From positions 128,709 to 192,708 of the forward strand of contig CACHPB010000002.1 in assembly GCA_902581585.1 (NCBI GenBank): a DNA stretch of 64,000 nt. The letters are read 5' to 3'. This document shows positions 26,151-34,449 of this stretch, one piece after another (the first letter of the stretch is position 1; each line of letters opens with the position of its first letter). The notes below the pieces were generated by a model. The model was not told the origin of the DNA. It saw only the letters and a list, made by a program, of their open reading frames with translations, and searched no databases. The stretch is from an uncultured Pelagibacteraceae bacterium (lineage in GTDB: Bacteria > Pseudomonadota > Alphaproteobacteria > Pelagibacterales > Pelagibacteraceae). The position numbers were made by a program, and so were the translations under genes.

Positions 26151-27205
26151 TAATTAATGCCAAGCATTTTTTTGTTTGCTTCATGGTCAGCTCCGCTACC
26201 TGCAAAATCATCAAAAGCTTTTTCTGTTGTATTAATTATATGATTTTTAATAAATTCTGCTCCCTCTCTTGCTCCATCTTCTGGATGTTTAAGGCAACAT
26301 TCCCATTCAAGAACTGCCCAACCATCATAATCATATGAAGTTAGTTTTGAAAATATAGATTTAAAATCAACTTGTCCATCACCAAGCGATCTAAATCTAC
26401 CAGCTCTATTTACCCATGATTGAAATCCACCGTACACTCCTTGTTTTCCAGATGGATTTAACTCCGCATCTTTAACGTGAAACATTTTTATCTTCTCATG
26501 ATAAATATCAATATGAGCTAAATAATCCAGATGCTGTAGAACATAATGACTTGGATCAAAAAGCATATTACATCTTTTGTGATTACCAACTCTTTCTAAG
26601 AACATTTCAAAAGTTACACCATCATGAAGATCTTCACCTGGATGTATTTCATAACATAAATCAACCCCATTATTATCAAAGTGATCAAGAATGGGCTTCC
26701 ATCTTTTTGATAATTCATCAAATGCATTTTCAATTAACCCTTCAGGTCTTTGTGGCCAAGGGTAAACATAAGGCCAAGCAAGTGCTCCAGAAAAAGTTAC
26801 ATGTTTATCTATTCCTAAACTGTTTGATGCTTTTCCAGCCATCATTAATTGATTTACAGCCCATTCTTGTCTTGCTTTGGGATTTCCTCTTACTTCAGGT
26901 GCAGCAAAACCATCAAAAGCAGTGTCATAAGCAGGATGTACTGCAACAAGTTGACCTTGTAGGTGAGTTGATAATTCTGTAATTTCTAAATTGTGTGATT
27001 TAGCAATTCCTTTAATCTCATCACAATAATCTTTACTTTCAGATGCTTTTTTTAAATCAATTAATCTACCGTCCCAACTTGGAATTTGTATACCTTTGTA
27101 ACCAAGAGATGATGCCCATTTACAAATATTATCTAAAGAATTAAATGGTGCATCTTCGCCTACAAATTGTGCTAGGAAAATTGCAGGACCTTTTATTTTG
27201 TTCAT
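26150..27205 (-). CDS. Sugar phosphate isomerase/epimerase-like TIM-barrel protein
   Basis: 351 residues of the xylose isomerase-like/AP endonuclease 2 TIM-barrel superfamily. Probable metal-binding residues appear in LCYEIHPGEDLHDG, NMLFDPSHYVLQHLD, KMFHVKDAEL and AVLEWECCLKHPEDGA. It probably isomerises or epimerises a keto-sugar together with the co-translated Gfo/Idh/MocA dehydrogenase. The pair resembles inositol and rare-sugar pathways, but the substrate is not readable. Promoter signals should lie in the 116-base divergent region shared with the ABC operon. Confidence 0.9.
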   Translation of the reverse strand: MNKIKGPAIFLAQFVGEDAPFNSLDNICKWASSLGYKGIQIPSWDGRLIDLKKASESKDYCDEIKGIAKSHNLEITELSTHLQGQLVAVHPAYDTAFDGFAAPEVRGNPKARQEWAVNQLMMAGKASNSLGIDKHVTFSGALAWPYVYPWPQRPEGLIENAFDELSKRWKPILDHFDNNGVDLCYEIHPGEDLHDGVTFEMFLERVGNHKRCNMLFDPSHYVLQHLDYLAHIDIYHEKIKMFHVKDAELNPSGKQGVYGGFQSWVNRAGRFRSLGDGQVDFKSIFSKLTSYDYDGWAVLEWECCLKHPEDGAREGAEFIKNHIINTTEKAFDDFAGSGADHEANKKMLGIN

Positions 27206-27269
27206 AATTCCCCTTTCTCTTTAATTTTTTACCCAACTTTTTTTTACAAAAAAAATACTAGCAGGCACA

Positions 27270-27287
27270 AGTCTTCTTGGATAGACT
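27270..27287. promoter_or_regulatory. Candidate operator in the divergent sugar-locus spacer
   Basis: A short inverted repeat, AGTCT-N8-AGACT, lies in the 116-base spacer between the two divergent halves of the sugar locus. It could bind a dimeric regulator controlling both directions. With only 5 bases per arm it may be chance, and no regulator gene is adjacent. Confidence 0.2.
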
Positions 27288-27321
27288 ATTATTAAGAATA
27301 ATTAAATTAATAGGAGATAAA

Positions 27322-28626
27322 ATGAAAAAAATAATGATTTTATTGTTTGTTTCTCTATTTACTTTTTCTGCAAATTCAAATGCTAAGTCAATAACATTAG
27401 GATGGGCCGCTTGGGACCCTGCTAATGCATTACAAGAACTTACAAAAGAGTTTACAGCAGAGACAGGAATAGATGTTAACTTCGAATTCGTACCATGGCC
27501 TAATTTTGCTGATCGTATGTTGAATGAACTTAACAACAAAGGTAAAACTTTTGACTTGTTAATTGGTGACTCACAATGGATCGGTGCTGGTGCAGTGTAT
27601 GGACATTACGTAAAATTGAATGACTTTTTTGATAAAGAAGGAATTTCAATGAATGATTTCTCACCTGCAACAGTTTATGCGTATTCAACATGGCCAAAAG
27701 GAAGTGAAAACTATTATGCGCTACCAGCTATGGGAGATGCATTAGCATGGGCTTATAGAAAAGACTGGTTTGATAGACCTGAGCTTAAATCTGAATTCAA
27801 AAAGAAACATGGTTATGATTTAGGTGTACCTGCTAGCTGGGATCAGTTATATGACATGTGTACTTTTTTCCAAGGAAGAGAAATTGATGGTCAAAAAAGA
27901 TACGGTGCTGCTATAAACACAGAGCGTGGATCTGAAGGTATTACAATGGGTGTAACTGCTGCTATGTATGCATGGGGTATGGAGTATGAAAATCCAAACA
28001 AACCATACGATATGGAAGGTTATTTCAATTCTCCACAAGCAGTAGAAGCTGTAGAGTTCTATAGAAAATTATATGAAGACTGTGCTCCTCCAGGACACTC
28101 TGATGCTTATATGGTAGCAAACTTAGATGCATATAAATCAGGGCAAGTAGCATTCCAAATGAACTGGTATGCTTTTTGGCCAGGTGTTTCTAAAGAAGAT
28201 AGCGACGGAAGAGTTAGTGGTTTCTTTGCAAATCCAAAACAAAACGTAGCTGCTGCAACATTAGGTGGACAAGGTATATCTGTTGTTAAATATTCAGATA
28301 AACAAGATCTTGCATTAGAATATATTAAATGGTTTGCAAGACCAGATGTACAGCAAAAATGGTGGGATTTAGGCGGATATTCATGTCATAATGATGTATT
28401 AAATTCACCATCGTTCCCTACATCTACAGTTTATGCACAAGGTTTCTTAGACTCAATGGGAATTGTCAAAGATTTTTGGCAAGAACCAACATTTGTTGAG
28501 TTAATGTTACCTATGCAGGAAGCTATTCATGATTACGTTGTTAATGGAAAAGGAACTGCTAAAGGCGCTCTAGATAAAATTATCGAAGAGTGGGTTGAAG
28601 TATTTGAAGCAGACGGAAAACTTTAA
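27322..28626 (+). CDS. Sugar ABC transporter, periplasmic substrate-binding protein
   Basis: 434 residues from ATG 27322, chosen for the AGGAG site 5 bases upstream and because a signal peptide then begins at residue 1 (about 1-21, ending SNA). It is a cluster-B solute-binding protein: TAETGIDVNFEFVPWPNFADRM, FDLLIGDSQWI, the GDALAWAYRKDWF block and the C-terminal FARPDVQQKWWDLGG segment. Aromatic residues are abundant, as in carbohydrate binders. The ligand is unknown. A strong hairpin follows before the permease genes. Confidence 0.93.
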   Translation: MKKIMILLFVSLFTFSANSNAKSITLGWAAWDPANALQELTKEFTAETGIDVNFEFVPWPNFADRMLNELNNKGKTFDLLIGDSQWIGAGAVYGHYVKLNDFFDKEGISMNDFSPATVYAYSTWPKGSENYYALPAMGDALAWAYRKDWFDRPELKSEFKKKHGYDLGVPASWDQLYDMCTFFQGREIDGQKRYGAAINTERGSEGITMGVTAAMYAWGMEYENPNKPYDMEGYFNSPQAVEAVEFYRKLYEDCAPPGHSDAYMVANLDAYKSGQVAFQMNWYAFWPGVSKEDSDGRVSGFFANPKQNVAAATLGGQGISVVKYSDKQDLALEYIKWFARPDVQQKWWDLGGYSCHNDVLNSPSFPTSTVYAQGFLDSMGIVKDFWQEPTFVELMLPMQEAIHDYVVNGKGTAKGALDKIIEEWVEVFEADGKL

Positions 28627-28645
28627 CATTAATATTTAAAAATAT

Positions 28646-28684
28646 AAAAAAAAAAAGGGGGGGGTAATATCTCCCCTTTTTTTT
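28646..28684 (+). terminator. Terminator/attenuator between sugar-binding protein and permease genes
   Basis: An A11 run followed by G8 faces CCCC and T8 across a short AT loop, giving a stem of at least 12 pairs (A8G4 with C4T8) and ending in a U tract. It is a classical rho-independent terminator placed inside the operon, so it probably lets only part of transcription continue into the permease genes. Confidence 0.85.
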
Positions 28685-28695
28685 AAAAAAATCAT

Positions 28696-29595
28696 ATGAG
28701 CGATAAAAAAAAATTTAAAGGACTTTCTGATAAGGCTGTAGCATGGCTTTTCATTGGACCATCTGTCTTTCTTTTATTGGCGATAAATATTTATCCTTTG
28801 ATTTATGCAATCAGAATGTCTTTTACAAATTTTTACGCAAATAAAATTGGGAGAGAACCACAGTTTGTCGGTTTAAAAAATTATATAAAGGTTCTCAATA
28901 AAGAGGCCATATGGGAAAAAATGCAGGTTACTGCAAACTTTATGTTTTGGACTTTGTTACTTCAGGCAGTAATAGGATTAGGTTTGGCTTTATTATTAAA
29001 CAGGAAATTTAAAGGTAATGAATTATTAACCACACTAATAGTATTACCAATGATGTTATCGCCTGCTGTTGTGGGTGTTTTTTGGACTTATCTTTATAAT
29101 CCTCAAGTAGGTTTATTTAATTATGTAGTAAACTTTTTTTACGATTTTGGAAGTTTTGATATGATTGGTTCAAGTGAACTCGCGCCTTGGTCGATAGTTA
29201 TAGTTGATACTTGGATGTGGACACCTTTTACAATGTTGATTTGTTTAGCCGGTCTAAGATCAGTTCCAAATTATTTATATGAGGCTGCTGAAGTTGATAG
29301 AGCTAGTAAATGGCAACAATTTATATACATCACACTACCATCTGTATTACCATTTTTATTATTGGCTTTGTTATTTAGAGGAATTGAGAATTTCAAAATG
29401 TTCGACATGGTCGTTGAACTTACATCTGGTGGTCCTGGTTCAGCTACAGAGCTCGCCTCAATTAATTTAAAAAGAGAAGCATTTGAAAAATGGAAAACTG
29501 GTTACAGTTCAGCTTTTGCTGTCATTTTATTTGTAACTATTTTTGGTTTTGGAAATGTATATGTAAAAGTAATGAATAAAATAAAGGAACGCTGA
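28696..29595 (+). CDS. Sugar ABC transporter permease (MalF/UgpA type)
   Basis: 299 residues with six membrane segments and the EAA loop EAAEVDRASKWQQFIYITLP near residue 195. The N-terminal segment AWLFIGPSVFLLLAINIYPL is characteristic of the first permease of sugar importers. It forms a heterodimeric channel with the next gene product; the stop overlaps the next ATG (TAATG-type). The substrate is set by the binding protein at 27322. Confidence 0.93.
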   Translation: MSDKKKFKGLSDKAVAWLFIGPSVFLLLAINIYPLIYAIRMSFTNFYANKIGREPQFVGLKNYIKVLNKEAIWEKMQVTANFMFWTLLLQAVIGLGLALLLNRKFKGNELLTTLIVLPMMLSPAVVGVFWTYLYNPQVGLFNYVVNFFYDFGSFDMIGSSELAPWSIVIVDTWMWTPFTMLICLAGLRSVPNYLYEAAEVDRASKWQQFIYITLPSVLPFLLLALLFRGIENFKMFDMVVELTSGGPGSATELASINLKREAFEKWKTGYSSAFAVILFVTIFGFGNVYVKVMNKIKER

Positions 29596-30539
29596 TGGAT
29601 ACATCCAGATCATATTTAGAACCTTCATCGTTTTCAAAGAAACTTGCTGCAACAATTATTATTGTTTACACAGTAATAACATTGATACCTATTTCCTGGA
29701 TGGTAATGACAAGTTTTAAGAATGTTAATAGTGCAATTTCTTATCCACCTGAAGTACTGTTTGAACCATCTTTAGAGGGATATGTTAACTTGTTCACTAA
29801 TAGATCAAGGCAATCTCAGGAATATCTCGACTCTTTGCCAGCTCCAGAAACTTGGTATGAAGAATTAGTTAGAAGTAGAGAAATGGTCATAACAGGGCCA
29901 TCAAAATTTTTAGGTAGATACTCAAATTCAATGATAATTGGCTTTGGATCAACTTTTGCATCCGTATTTTTGGGTGCATTAGCGGCTTATGCTTTCTCGA
30001 GATTTAGAGTTCCATTAAAAGATGATTTATTATTTTTTATTCTTTCTACCAGGATGTTTCCGCCAATAGCGGTGGCTGTTCCAATATTCATTATGTATAG
30101 AAAATTAGGATTAGGGGATACTCACCTTGGAATGATCATATTATATACAGTCGTAAATTTAAGTTTAGCAGTATGGCTATTAAAAGGATTTATGGATGAA
30201 ATTCCTAAAGAATACGAAGAAGCAGCCATGATTGATGGATATTCTAGACTTCAAGCGTTCTTTAAAGTTGTTCTTCCACAAGCGATGACCGGTATTGCTG
30301 CAACAGCAATCTTTTGCATGATTTTTTCATGGAACGAATATGCATTTGCTGTTCTCCTCACTCAATTTAATGCACAAACAGCTCCACCATTTATCCCAAC
30401 AATTATAGGAGAAGGAGGTTTGGATTGGCCTGCTATTGGGGCTGGTACAACTTTATTTTTATTACCAGTGATGATTTTTACAATTATTTTAAGAAAACAC
30501 CTTTTGAGAGGTATTACTTTTGGAGCAGTGAGAAAATAA
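29595..30539 (+). CDS. Sugar ABC transporter permease (MalG/UgpE type)
   Basis: 314 residues with six membrane segments. The second-permease hallmarks are ISWMVMTSFKN near residue 35, the RYSNSMIIGFGSTFASVFLG block, the EAA loop EEAAMIDGYSRLQAFFKVVLP and the C-terminal LRKHLLRGITFGAVRK. A periplasmic loop of about 50 residues after the first helix is somewhat longer than usual. It pairs with the preceding permease; its TAA overlaps the ATG of a small membrane-protein gene. Confidence 0.93.
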   Translation: MDTSRSYLEPSSFSKKLAATIIIVYTVITLIPISWMVMTSFKNVNSAISYPPEVLFEPSLEGYVNLFTNRSRQSQEYLDSLPAPETWYEELVRSREMVITGPSKFLGRYSNSMIIGFGSTFASVFLGALAAYAFSRFRVPLKDDLLFFILSTRMFPPIAVAVPIFIMYRKLGLGDTHLGMIILYTVVNLSLAVWLLKGFMDEIPKEYEEAAMIDGYSRLQAFFKVVLPQAMTGIAATAIFCMIFSWNEYAFAVLLTQFNAQTAPPFIPTIIGEGGLDWPAIGAGTTLFLLPVMIFTIILRKHLLRGITFGAVRK

Positions 30540-30730
30540 TGCAAGAAGAAAAATCATTAATGAGAAAAATATTTAGAAGAGTTTACTGGGAAAATTTATC
30601 TACAGTATTAATTTTATTAGGAGTTTTCATGTTGTTGCAACCATTTGCAATGTGGATGTATACTTACTCATTTATTGTAATATTAGTTGGAACTATAGGT
30701 TTCGTAATCACAAGTCACTTTCCGGATTAA
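30539..30730 (+). CDS. Small inner-membrane protein of the sugar ABC operon
   Basis: 63 residues with two hydrophobic helices (about 20-38 and 43-57) separated by a tight MWMYTYS turn, after a basic N-terminus (MRKIFRRVYWEN). It starts in the stop codon of the second permease and ends one base before the first ATPase gene, so it is co-translated with transporter parts. A small extra membrane protein (GlpU) is known from the two-ATPase glycerol ABC operon of rhizobia; whether this is related is unclear. It may be an accessory subunit. I do not recognise a family. Confidence 0.8.
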   Translation: MQEEKSLMRKIFRRVYWENLSTVLILLGVFMLLQPFAMWMYTYSFIVILVGTIGFVITSHFPD

Positions 30731-30731
30731 T

Positions 30732-31814
30732 ATGTCTAAAATTAAAATAGTAAATTTACAAAAATCATTTGGAGATTTCACTGCTGTTAAAAATTCTAAT
30801 TTAACAATTAATGATAAAGAGTTTTTTGTTTTGCTTGGCCCATCTGGATGTGGAAAAACAACAACTCTAAGAATGATTGCTGGATTAGAATTACCAACAT
30901 CAGGAGAAATTTATTTAGGAGATGAAGAAGTTGGAATGTTAAGAGCATCTGAGAGAGATATTGCCTTCGTTTTTCAATTGTTTGCCCTCTATCCACATAT
31001 GAATGTAAAAAATAACCTATCTTTTCCACTTAAAATGCAAGGTTATAGTAGAAGTGAAATTAAAACTAGAGTTGAAGAAGCAGCAAAACTTTTAAGAATT
31101 GATCATATTTTAAACTCCAACATTTCTTCTTTATCGGGTGGAGATAGACAACGTGTAGCTCTTGGTAGAGCTTTAGTGAGAAGACCAAAAGCATTTTTAA
31201 TGGATGAGCCTTTAGGTACTTTGGATGCAGAATTTAGAGAATTAATGTGTTTAGAACTTAAGAAATTACACATCGATATTGGCGCTACCACTGTTTATGT
31301 AACACACGATCAATTAGAGGCAATGTCATTAGCTGATCGTATTGCCGTAATGGATGGTGGTGAAATTTTACAAGCTGATGAACCCTCAGTAATCTACAAT
31401 AAACCTGCTACCAAATTTGTTGCATCATTTATTGGCTCCCCTGGAATGAATTTTATAAGTATTGATCAAGGGATTTCCAATGAACAGTCGACTTTAAATA
31501 TAGAAGGGACAAATTTTAATATACCTAAACAGTATGAGATATCAAAAGGCAAAAAAAACTCATTTGGTATTCGTCCTGAAAATTTATCTCTTACTAACGA
31601 AGGTGGTCTTAAAGGTTCAGTATTTGGAGTTGAATATTTAGGCTCAAGAAAAATTGTAACTGTTAAAACTAATTTTGGAGAAATCAAAGTAAAAACTGAT
31701 ATTTCAACAAGTGTTAAAATCAATGAAAACGTTCAAGTAAAACCCTCAAATGATAACATAATTATTTTTGATGGTGAGACTGATAAATCTCTTAAAAGTG
31801 AGTTTATGAATTAA
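30732..31814 (+). CDS. Sugar ABC transporter ATP-binding protein, first copy
   Basis: 360 residues: Walker A GPSGCGKTT, Q-loop FVFQLFALYPHM, signature LSGGDRQR, Walker B FLMDEPLGTLD, H-loop VTHDQLEAM, then a C-terminal TOBE/MalK-like domain from about residue 240. The D-loop GTLDAEFRE departs from the usual SNLDAKLR. It lies beside a second, distinct ATPase gene that starts in its stop codon (31814), so the importer probably runs on an ATPase heterodimer. Confidence 0.93.
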   Translation: MSKIKIVNLQKSFGDFTAVKNSNLTINDKEFFVLLGPSGCGKTTTLRMIAGLELPTSGEIYLGDEEVGMLRASERDIAFVFQLFALYPHMNVKNNLSFPLKMQGYSRSEIKTRVEEAAKLLRIDHILNSNISSLSGGDRQRVALGRALVRRPKAFLMDEPLGTLDAEFRELMCLELKKLHIDIGATTVYVTHDQLEAMSLADRIAVMDGGEILQADEPSVIYNKPATKFVASFIGSPGMNFISIDQGISNEQSTLNIEGTNFNIPKQYEISKGKKNSFGIRPENLSLTNEGGLKGSVFGVEYLGSRKIVTVKTNFGEIKVKTDISTSVKINENVQVKPSNDNIIIFDGETDKSLKSEFMN

Positions 31815-32821
31815 TGGCAAAAATAGAATTAAAAAATTTATCTAAAACCTATAATAAAAAAATTGAGGCCTTACATGATATAAATTTTACCATTGAGGAT
31901 GGTCAGTTTTTTGTTTTATTAGGTCCCTCAGGCGCTGGAAAAACTACTACATTAAGATGTATTGCTGGATTAGAGAAAATAGATAATGGAAGTATTCTAT
32001 TTAACGATGAGTCCGTAACCGAAGATCAACCAGCATCAAGAGATGTTTGTTTTGTGTTTCAACAATACTCTTTATATCCTCACTATAGTGTTTATGAAAA
32101 TTTAGCATTCCCTTTAAGATCTCCAATGAGAAAATTACCTGAGGATGAAATTAAAACTAAGGTTGAGAATATTGCAAGTATGTTAAAGATTTCAAATAAG
32201 CTAAATAATAAAGCTACACAATTATCTGGCGGTGAGATGCAAAGAGTTGCAATTGGACGTGCGCTAGTTCGTGAGCCAAATTTATACTTGATGGATGAAC
32301 CGTTATCCTCTCTAGATGCTAAATTAAGAGAGAGTTTAAGGGTTGAATTAAAAAACATTCAAACCAGTCTAAATGCAACAATACTTTATGTTACACATGA
32401 TCAAGCAGAAGCCACTACTTTAGCAGATAAAATTGGAGTTTTGAAAGAAGGCCGTTTGGTGCAAATAGGTACTCCTGAAGAGATATATGAAAATCCAAAT
32501 TCTATATATGTTTCGCAAAGATTGGGTTCGCCAAAAATCAATATTCTGCCTGGAACTTTACTTGGAATGAATGATGTGCCTACATTTGGTATAAGACCTG
32601 AGAATATTACAATAGGAAATGGTAACCACTCAGCCAAAATTATCTCAATTGAAAATCTAGGCTCTGAAACAGTAGTTGCTTTAAATTTTAAAAACCATGA
32701 AATACTTGTGTCAATTCAAGGTAATTATAAATCATTAATAAATGAGACAATTAATTTTGACATCAATAATAAAAAAGTTTTAAAATTTGATCAAGAAGGA
32801 AACAGAATTTATGAGCGTTAG
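31814..32821 (+). CDS. Sugar ABC transporter ATP-binding protein, second copy
   Basis: 335 residues of the MalK/UgpC family: Walker A GPSGAGKTT, FVFQQYSLYPHYSVYEN, signature LSGGEMQR, Walker B YLMDEPLSSLDAKLRE, H-loop VTHDQAEAT, then a TOBE-type domain. It differs clearly from the first ATPase and keeps the canonical D-loop. The two-ATPase layout is known from the glycerol ABC transporter GlpST of rhizobia. Its last 11 bases overlap dhaL. Confidence 0.93.
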   Translation: MAKIELKNLSKTYNKKIEALHDINFTIEDGQFFVLLGPSGAGKTTTLRCIAGLEKIDNGSILFNDESVTEDQPASRDVCFVFQQYSLYPHYSVYENLAFPLRSPMRKLPEDEIKTKVENIASMLKISNKLNNKATQLSGGEMQRVAIGRALVREPNLYLMDEPLSSLDAKLRESLRVELKNIQTSLNATILYVTHDQAEATTLADKIGVLKEGRLVQIGTPEEIYENPNSIYVSQRLGSPKINILPGTLLGMNDVPTFGIRPENITIGNGNHSAKIISIENLGSETVVALNFKNHEILVSIQGNYKSLINETINFDINNKKVLKFDQEGNRIYER

Positions 32822-33437
32822 TTTTTTAATTTCTCAAGCAAAAAGTGTCCAAAAAGTTATAGATGAAAATTCTGCTGAAATAGAGATTCTTGATCAAAAA
32901 ATTGGAGACGGAGACCATATTTTTAACATTCAAAGAGGTTTAAAGTTAGTTGTTGAACTTGAAGATTCAATCAAAGATTTACCATTAGCCAAAGCTTTAA
33001 ATATGATAGCAATGAAAGTTCTGTCAGGTATTGGTGGATCATCAGGCGCGTTATTTGGAACTTTTTTTATGACCATGGCTAAATCTCCTGATCTAGATAA
33101 AGATGTTGATTTTAATAAAGCATGTGAAATGATTATTAGTGGAATTAAAGCCATGAAAGAAAGAGGAAAAGCCGATGTTGGAGAAAAGACTATGATGGAT
33201 GTTTTAATACCAGTTTCAGAAAAACTTAACGAATTAAAAAATGAAAGTGAATTTAAATTAGGTTTAAATGAAGTAATAAAAATTGCTGAAGAAAGAATGT
33301 TATCCACAAAAGATATGTTAGCCACAAAAGGTAGAGCTTCTTTTTTAGGTGAACGTGCAAAAGGACATATAGATCCTGGAGCCCGTTCTTCACAGCTTAT
33401 AATCGATACAATTTGCAAATCAGTAATTAATAATTAG
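32811..33437 (+). CDS. dhaL: Dihydroxyacetone kinase L subunit family protein
   Basis: 208 residues from ATG 32811, chosen because GAAGGAAAC lies at ribosome-binding distance and the DhaL fold begins there. ADP/Mg-binding motifs are LDQKIGDGDH (residues about 24-33) and GGSSGALFGTFF near 77; the C-terminal KGRASFLGERAKGHIDPGA is diagnostic. DhaL binds the nucleotide and phosphorylates substrate held by DhaK. It precedes dhaK, and no DhaM/PTS partner is present here. That suggests ATP use, as in DhaK/DhaL-type tetrulose or triose kinases of sugar pathways. Confidence 0.92.
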   Translation: MSVSFLISQAKSVQKVIDENSAEIEILDQKIGDGDHIFNIQRGLKLVVELEDSIKDLPLAKALNMIAMKVLSGIGGSSGALFGTFFMTMAKSPDLDKDVDFNKACEMIISGIKAMKERGKADVGEKTMMDVLIPVSEKLNELKNESEFKLGLNEVIKIAEERMLSTKDMLATKGRASFLGERAKGHIDPGARSSQLIIDTICKSVINN

Positions 33438-33445
33438 GAGGGAAA

Positions 33446-34438
33446 ATGAAAAAATTTATTAACAATAACGATGATTTTTTAAAAGAGAGCCTTACAGGTT
33501 TTGGTAAGGCACATAGCGACATTATAAACGTCAATCTAGACCCAAGTTTTGTTTCAAGAAAAAATAAAACCAAAGATGGAAAAGTCTCCCTAATTTCAGG
33601 TGGCGGAAGTGGTCATGAACCAATGCATGGAGGATTCGTTGGTCATGGAATGTTAGATGCTGCATGCCCAGGTTTTGTATTTTCAGCACCAACGCCTGAT
33701 CAAATGCAAGCAGCAGCAGAACATGTTGATAGTGGTGCAGGGGTTTTATTTATTGTTAAAAATTATTCTGGAGACATAATGAACTTTCAAATGGGAGCTG
33801 AAATGTACTCTGGCAAAAATGATAGTATTGTTACTAACGATGATGTTGCTGTTGAAGACTCTACATTTACAACTGGAAGAAGAGGTGTTGCAGCAACAGT
33901 ATTAGTAGAAAAAATAGTTGGATCTTTAGCTGAACAGGGCGGATCACTCGAAGAATGTAAAAAACTTGGTGAAAAAGTAAATAAAAACGCTGGTACGATG
34001 GGAGTTGCATTTACAAGCTGCACTGTTCCTGCTGCAGGAAAACCTACTTTTGATATAGGCGATGATGAAATGGAGTTTGGTGTAGGGATACACGGTGAGC
34101 CAGGGAGAAAAAGAGAAAAAATTCAAGCCTCAAAAACGATTGTAGGAAATATTCTTGAAGCTATTTTAGATAATTTAAAACCAGAAAAAAATGAGAAGAA
34201 TTTACTTTTCGTAAATGGAATGGGAGGCACTCCTTTAACAGAATTATATTTAGTTTATGAGGATGCATGTCAAATTTTGCAATCAAAGGGTGTTCAAGTA
34301 ACAAAAAGTTTAGTTGGAAATTATTGTACATCACTTGAAATGCAAGGTGCTTCAATTACTCTTCTCAAATGTGATGATGAAATCTTAAAGCATTGGGACT
34401 CCCCAGTTCATACAGCGGCAATGAGATGGGGAATGTAA
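33446..34438 (+). CDS. dhaK: Dihydroxyacetone kinase K subunit family protein
   Basis: 330 residues, normal for DhaK. Substrate-binding segments GGGSGHEPMHGGFVGHGML (about 51-69) and NYSGDIMNF are present, and the histidine that forms a hemiaminal with the ketose is His216 in GIHGEPGRKRE. A near-perfect AGGAGGG Shine-Dalgarno precedes the ATG. With DhaL it would phosphorylate dihydroxyacetone or a related keto-sugar. Co-transcription with a sugar importer, and divergence from a dehydrogenase and an isomerase, suggest the true substrate is an oxidised and isomerised imported sugar. Confidence 0.93.
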   Translation: MKKFINNNDDFLKESLTGFGKAHSDIINVNLDPSFVSRKNKTKDGKVSLISGGGSGHEPMHGGFVGHGMLDAACPGFVFSAPTPDQMQAAAEHVDSGAGVLFIVKNYSGDIMNFQMGAEMYSGKNDSIVTNDDVAVEDSTFTTGRRGVAATVLVEKIVGSLAEQGGSLEECKKLGEKVNKNAGTMGVAFTSCTVPAAGKPTFDIGDDEMEFGVGIHGEPGRKREKIQASKTIVGNILEAILDNLKPEKNEKNLLFVNGMGGTPLTELYLVYEDACQILQSKGVQVTKSLVGNYCTSLEMQGASITLLKCDDEILKHWDSPVHTAAMRWGM

Positions 34439-34449
34439 AACTTTTCTGA

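Noticed and set aside
26551-26982. Plus-strand open frame of 143 codons opposite the isomerase gene
   Set aside because: Gln/His/Leu-rich antisense frame inside a gene with intact metal-site motifs.
28646-28664. A11-G8 homopolymer as a phase-variation tract
   Set aside because: It is outside any reading frame and forms one arm of the intra-operon terminator hairpin, which explains it better.
30425-30538. Upstream extension of the small membrane protein gene into the permease gene
   Set aside because: The permease frame covers this stretch, and ATG 30539 sits in the permease stop codon, the typical coupling pattern of this genome.
32930-33418. Minus-strand open frame of 162 codons opposite dhaL
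   Set aside because: DhaL motifs on the plus strand are complete; the antisense frame has no recognisable domain and no ribosome-binding site.
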